Assembly: GCA_003254905.1 (NCBI GenBank)
Contig: QANU01029114.1
Span: forward strand, 99,039 to 163,038
Length of the DNA stretch: 64,000 nt
Reading direction: 5' to 3'
DNA from: Nissolia schottii
Lineage: Eukaryota > Streptophyta > Magnoliopsida > Fabales > Fabaceae
Position 1 is the stretch's first letter, and every line of letters begins with the position of its first letter. The translations under genes and the position numbers were made by a program. The notes beneath the pieces are model-generated. The model was not told the origin of the DNA and searched no databases. It saw only the letters and a program-made list of their open reading frames with translations. Positions 59,145 to 64,000 of this stretch are shown in pieces.

Positions 59145-60631
59145 ATGGCTTCCATTACCCAAAAACACTGCATTTTACCCTCGTTCCTCCTCGTCGCAGT
59201 TACCATTTCTCAAGTAACGTCCCGAAACCTCCTCGAGCCGCCGTCCCTACGAGAAAGGCACGAGCAATGGATGGCAAAATATGGCAGAGTTTATAGCGAT
59301 GCCGCAGAGAAGGAGAAACGCCTCTCGATATTCAAGGAGAACGTGGAGTTCATCGAGTCGTTCAACGCTGCTGGAAACAGACCTTACAAGCTAGCTGTTA
59401 ATCAACTAGCCGACCTTACCATTCAGGAATTCAGGGCTTCCCGTAATGGACTCAGGAGGCCGAGTGGGTTTAGCACAACGACGTCGTTCAAGTATGAAAA
59501 TGTGAATGCTGTTCCTGCAGCAATGGACTGGAGGCAAAGAGGAGCGGTCACTCCAATCAAGGACCAAGGCCAGTGTGGTATGATAAATATACAAACACTA
59601 TTTAAATGTTTTATGACGTGCTATCACGTCGTTTATAAAAAGCTAGCTATTATTGCACGATAGGGAGCCTCAGATAAAAATAAATAAATAAGAATATAAA
59701 TAACCAATTTAGACATAAAATTTTCATTTTGACTGATGAGCGAATTTTCGATATCAATTTAATCCGACCAATATGCGAACAAGAAACAGTGAGACTTGAT
59801 GGTTAGATTAAATTGATGTCAAATTTTAAAATGTTAAAACCCAATTAGATATTTAGTCAAAACATAATTATTTGATATTTCTTTACCTATCAACTTAACT
59901 TAAGCTTCTTCTTAGAAATGATTCATAATAAATGTGGTGTTTTATTATGCTTTATTCACTTGATGTACATGTCTGCATTGCATTGAATGGATATTGGGTT
60001 AGATTCTACGTACATCAACTTTGTTTGACAAACCAAACCAGGTAGCTGTTGGGCATTTTCGACTGTGGCAGCAGCTGAGGGGATCCACCAGATAACTACG
60101 GGTAAACTAGTCTCCCTCTCAGAGCAAGAGCTGGTGGATTGTGATACAAAAGGTGTAGACCAAGGATGCGAAGGAGGTTACATGGAAGATGGATTTGAGT
60201 TCATCATTAAAAATGGCGGAATCGCGAGTGAGGCAAACTACCCATACAAGGCAGCAGATGGGACTTGTGATTCAAAGGAAACCTCTCCTGTGGCAGCTAA
60301 GATTAAAGGGTATGAGAAAGTCCCAGCAAATAGCGAGGAGGCGCTCCTGAAAGCTGTGGCTAACCAACCAGTGTCAGTTTCTATTGATGCCAGTGATTCA
60401 GGCTTCATGTTTTACTCCAGTGGGATTTTTACGGGAGAATGTGGAACTGAGCTTGACCATGGTGTCACAGCGGTTGGTTATGGTACTGCTAATGGTACCG
60501 ACTATTGGCTAGTGAAGAATTCATGGGGCACTGAATGGGGTGAGAAGGGATACATAAGGATGAAGCGAGGCATAGCTACCAAGGAGGGTTTATGTGGGAT
60601 TGCCATGGATGCCTCTTACCCAATTGCTTAA
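59145..60631 (+). CDS. SAG39: papain-like cysteine protease, SAG39/SAG12 type (2 exons)
   Basis: Secreted or vacuolar C1A endopeptidase made as a zymogen; relatives act in senescence and storage-protein breakdown. Exons 59145-59577 and 60042-60631 with a 464-bp GT-AG intron, 340 aa. Residues 1-26 are a signal peptide ([12 protein letters not shown] core). Residues 36-96 are the I29 inhibitor propeptide with the ERFNIN-type pattern [18 protein letters not shown]. The mature enzyme starts near [15 protein letters not shown] (123). Gln141 forms the oxyanion hole; the triad is Cys147 (CGSCWAF), His284 ([11 protein letters not shown]) and Asn304 ([10 protein letters not shown]). GCEGGYM is the usual S2-side loop. 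No C-terminal KDEL or granulin domain. The intron splits the Gly before Ser-Cys147. The start at 59145 gives the signal peptide; the upstream in-frame ATG at 59118 is less likely. It looks fully functional. Confidence 0.95.
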
Positions 60632-60710
60632 ATACTTCTATTCTATTGTGTATATTGTGTTTGGGGTCTTTGTACTTATGGGTATATGTAAATTGATATC
60701 AAAACTCTTG

Positions 60711-61335
60711 TGATAATAACTTTTTCAAGTATTTTCTCACACTCACTAATACCTAAAATGTGTAATACTCACAATATATATGGAGCAAGAGAAATTTTTC
60801 TAAGACAAACTCACTAATAAACTTTCATGCACCAATAACTTGGATGCGTTACGTTTTCATTCTCAACTTTTATTTTTGTCCTCGCTGCGTCTTTGCCTTT
60901 ATATAGGCACAAAATATAACTAAAATAACAATACAAAGGTTGCTTAATCTATAAGATAAAATTAATTAGCTCTTAAGGTGGACATGTATGGAAACTACAT
61001 TAACATAAGGTTTGACACATTTATCTTGACCAACTATTGATGCTGCAATTTTGGAGTCACAGGCTTTTTTCTTCTTAACAACATGCTTAGTTATAAGAAG
61101 ATATGATAAATATTGATGGCTAGTAAATTGATAATCATGTCACAATTCTTGACTTCTTTGGATAAGGGATGGTGCAATTTTTGACTTTTCTAGCTTGGTT
61201 TAGAAAATATCTAACAATGCCTCCCTTAAACTAAGCTTGAAGAGTTAACCATTCCAAGCCTCTTCTTTAACTTGTAAAACAACTCAATCTTCAAAGGCTT
61301 TGTAAAAATATGCAACTTATTCTTCAGTGGGACAG
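60711..61335 (-). mobile_element. Ty1/copia LTR with RNase H remnant behind the protease gene
   Basis: Minus strand: an RNase H tail (about 61335-61225; FTKPLKIELFYKLKKRLG-like, degraded), a purine tract (aagggaggc), then an LTR from 61216 (TGTTAGATATTTTC) to 60711 (...GTTATTATCA), 506 bp. A TATA box cctatataaagg (rc of 60896-60907) lies in the LTR and points toward the protease gene, whose stop is only 80 bp from the LTR edge. Fossil; the rest of the element is absent. Confidence 0.75.
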
Positions 61336-61479
61336 TAATCAATCACCACTTCTTTTTCAGTTACCGATTCTAACATCTTGCATGCGATAATTCTAGGATT
61401 ATAATTGATGTAAGTACTTTATGTATGATTCATAATTCTCCCTCCTTCTCTAATTGGTAACATAGCGATCACATGCTAA

Positions 61480-62052
61480 ATGTTAGGGTTAATTCGAAAT
61501 TGATGAATCTTGTTGATTGTATGATTTATTGAATTGGAATTTGTTAGGATTGATGATTCGAATTGATTAATTAGGATTGTCCAAACCGGTAAGGGAATTT
61601 GAAGAATTAATCTGATTAGATTAAGTTGTGCAATTGGGTATAAAATTAGTATAAGTATTTAAGACTGAGATCTTGGTTGTTAATTCTTGTACTAGTTAAT
61701 GCTTAGCAGAAAGCAATCATGATCTCTTAGGTGAATTGTGTTAGTTGGAGACCTCCAACTAAAAATAGACAACCCCTTTTATGAACATTATTTTGTGGAA
61801 ACAATGATAATTGGTCATTGATCTTGGAAGAACCGTATACACAGTATTGCTTTTACTTTGTGTATTTTATTTTATTTATAATAACCATTAAACCCTAAAT
61901 TTTACTTTGTCCAACCAGAATATAATTGCATTGCTTGTACTTCCTTTTGAGACAACCTAGATTAGCCCATTTTACTACGTTTTTGGAGTTTCCTTAATTT
62001 ATAAATTATTATTTCACCGTGCACTAAAATTGTGATGTTCTGGTGCATGTCA
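61480..62052 (+). mobile_element. Ty3/gypsy LTR, solo or truncated
   Basis: Related to 40898-41356 and, inverted, to 16478-16780: shared 'acaatgataattggtcattgatct', 'acctagattagcccattttactacgttttt' and 'ataaattattatttcaccgtgcacta', with the end ggtgcatgtca. It may start at tgttagggtt (61484). No primer site or gag follows it. Confidence 0.6.
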
Positions 62053-62054
62053 CT

Positions 62055-63120
62055 ATACTTTTAATTTCAAGGAGGGAAGCATGAGCTTGAACAAGAGGAA
62101 GAGCTTCCTCCAACCTAGAATCCTCTAGGACTTTCTTGCTATAGGTATCCTTCATAGATGCTTTCTTCGACTTCTCCACTTTCCCCTCCATAGTTGTTAA
62201 CTTTGTGTTCTTGATTTTTCTTTCGCTCTTCTGCCAATCTATATTCCAGAGCATTTTGTGGGGCATTGCTAGAGACCTGTTCTAGTTTCTCGTCCAAAAT
62301 GACATCCGTGTGATTATCTTGGGGCGAATTATCGTCAATACTGATATTAGTAGCAGTAATAGGCCCAATAGCATCCTCCAAATCCACATCATTATTACTA
62401 GGCCTGGTAAAAGGCCGAGGAGAATAAACCCATGACGTGGGCTCCCCCACTTTCTTGACTCACTTCTTTCTATTGAATATCCTCCTCCTACGAATCCTGT
62501 TCAAAAATTACTCGAAGCATGATATTTATTTCCTCTAATATTTTCTTAGACGTTTGAATTTGGATTGAAAGCTGCTCTCCCAAAATTTCTTGATTTGCGG
62601 GCAACCGTTAGCCAATCACCATGAATGCAAACGTGGACGAATGGAATTTAAGGAAATTTAAGGAACCGTGGGCGAATGGAAACGTAATGATAGAAAATCA
62701 TTTGTGGCCCTCTATCTAATACCTTTGAATGATCATCATTTGTGGCAAATTGCACCACAAATGAGCCAAATCTTATGTCCATGATGTCAAAACCATTAGC
62801 AAACTCCATAGCTTTGTGAGATGATCCCTCATGGTAATAAATCCCATTGTCTTTCCAATAAGCTTAATCACGAGTGCATTCCTCCGAGGACTACTAATCT
62901 CCTCTCTAATAGACAATGCTAATGTCATTTTCTTAAGCAACCTATTACTATTTATCAGCTCCGCCTTCGCAAAGTTCAATTGGAAAAGATTGCCCCTTAG
63001 TTTTTTAGGAACAACGTTCTGAGTGAAAAAAACCTAAAAGTTTTTCCGTGAAGGAGCTGACCACTACCTTGTCCCCTTTATCTAGAGGAGGAGGCAACAA
63101 AGAGGTGACAGACATGGACT
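62055..63120 (-). mobile_element. plant LINE ORF1 remnant (DUF4283-type)
   Basis: Minus strand from about 62990: RRNALVIKLIGKTMGFITMRDHLTKLW, then after a frame break GFDIMDIRFGSFVVQFATNDDHSKVLDRGPQMIFYHYVSI, the classic DUF4283 order of plant L1-type ORF1 proteins. Further on (62450-62139) comes a hydrophilic stretch GEPTSWVYSPRPFTRPSNNDVDLED, fitting the low-complexity C-terminal part. No RT follows. Inactive fragment. Confidence 0.75.
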
Positions 63121-63129
63121 TTCAATCTT

Positions 63130-64000
63130 TTTCGGGTTCTCTATAACTTTCTCTCAATCCATTGTGTGTTTAGCTCTGTATTTCTTGAGAGTGATGACTT
63201 TTGTTATTATTGTATCTCATTTCTGATTTAAAGAACTAAATAAGAATATGCTGCACACAGAAGAAAATATAAATCAAAAGGAAAAAGGAAAAATGGTAAG
63301 AAAATGTTGGAGAAGCTAAAAATCAAAGTAATGCATACAAATAATCCATTTTAGTCACTATCCAGAATATGGACATAAATGTTCCTCACGAGGCGTGAAA
63401 GTTCATTTTCAGTTTCTTAGTATTTAAAAGAGAAATGTTACATGCCTCAAAATCTGTCACGTTTTACATCTCGCTTTTCTTAACACATATTTCTCATTTT
63501 TTTTTATTCTTTACTTTTTTTTTTCTCTTCTTCCCCAATCTCTCACCTTTTTTTTTTCCGTTTCTATCTTATTCTTTATGATTCTAAGAGTTTTCATTTT
63601 CGTTTCCATCATATTCATTATTTTAGTTTTCTTAAAGTTTGTACATGTGTAGAAAAATGTTTGTATTCTTGCTCAAAAATTTATGCATATCTGGTTACTC
63701 AAAAGTTTGTGCATATCTATCGAAAAGTCTGTGCATTATTTTTCAAAAGTTTGTCTATGTGAGCATCAAAGTTTTCTTCTTCATCTTCATTTTCGCTTAC
63801 ATTTTTTTCATATTCTTTTTTTGTTTCTGATTATTGAAAAGTATGCGAATGTTATTTAAAATGTTTGTGCATGGTTGAGAGTAAGTTAACGCACTTAGAG
63901 CGTGAGTGAGGAGTAGGAGATAGAGTAAGATAATTACTTTTCACTATTTAATGCATCGCAGATCTGATATGATTTGGTTCCGTATGTCAAAAATGTTTGT
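63130..64000. other. AT-rich end of window with 'aagtttgtgcat' repeats
   Basis: From about 63420 (gttacatgcctcaaaatctgt) the sequence carries repeated caaaagtttgtgcatat / aaaatgtttgtgcatgg words like those inside the TIR family at 19673-21028, so a further member may start here and run past the window edge. No gene is supported; the T-rich 63-aa ORF is repeat-derived. Confidence 0.4.

Noticed and set aside
1-64000. tRNA, rRNA or miRNA genes
   Set aside because: No A/B box pair with a cloverleaf was found by eye. Hairpins seen belong to MITEs, and no mature miRNA was recognised.

Overview
The window is nuclear DNA of a flowering plant, almost certainly a eudicot. It has GT-AG introns, AT-rich intergenic DNA, plant-type protein families and a dense layer of plant transposable elements. 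I see no CRISPR array, operon or prokaryotic signature. Six runs of N (28639, 33427, 38135, 39047-39055, 50436, 56607) show that it comes from a draft assembly, and at least one of them affects a gene.

Four host genes can be read exon by exon. (1) 6131-11200, +: electron transfer flavoprotein alpha subunit (ETFA), 8 exons, 359 aa, intact. (2) 40646-25013, -: AP-5 adaptor complex zeta subunit (AP5Z1), 15 exons in frame over 15.6 kb; only the very C-terminus is uncertain. (3) 54561-48272, -: long-chain fatty alcohol oxidase (FAO, GMC family), four exons seen, with a piece of about 60 codons missing at the N at 50436. (4) 59145-60631, +: papain-type cysteine protease of the SAG39/SAG12 group, 2 exons, 340 aa, intact. 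Their products act in different places (mitochondrion, late endosome, membrane-bound fatty alcohol oxidation, vacuole or cell exterior). Nothing links them functionally.

The rest is mostly transposon debris. 1-6100: two hAT-type MITEs, a cluster of 14-bp palindromes and a 485-bp tandem duplication. 12-19.5 kb: a Ty3/gypsy gag-protease remnant, two Ty1/copia remnants and the C-terminal end of a hAT transposase gene. 19.7-21.0 kb: a terminal-inverted-repeat element filled with a degenerate satellite-like array. 22.1-24.5 kb: copia LTR remnants and an L1-type LINE tail. AP5Z1 introns hold further L1-type and RTE-type LINE pieces and a broken chromovirus. 40.9-47.2 kb: nested LTR elements, with a hAT MITE inside a gag region and a Tat-like 3' end that carries an antisense ORF. 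FAO introns hold foldback MITEs. 54.6-64 kb: a 76-bp tandem repeat, a divergent GC-rich duplication, a CACTA terminus, a copia LTR just behind the protease gene, another LTR and a LINE ORF1 remnant.

I found no convincing new multi-gene system. The observations most worth follow-up are the antisense ORF with its own TATA box inside the Tat-like element, the TIR element family with internal repeat expansion, the palindrome cluster near 1.1 kb, and the missing FAO exon at the gap.
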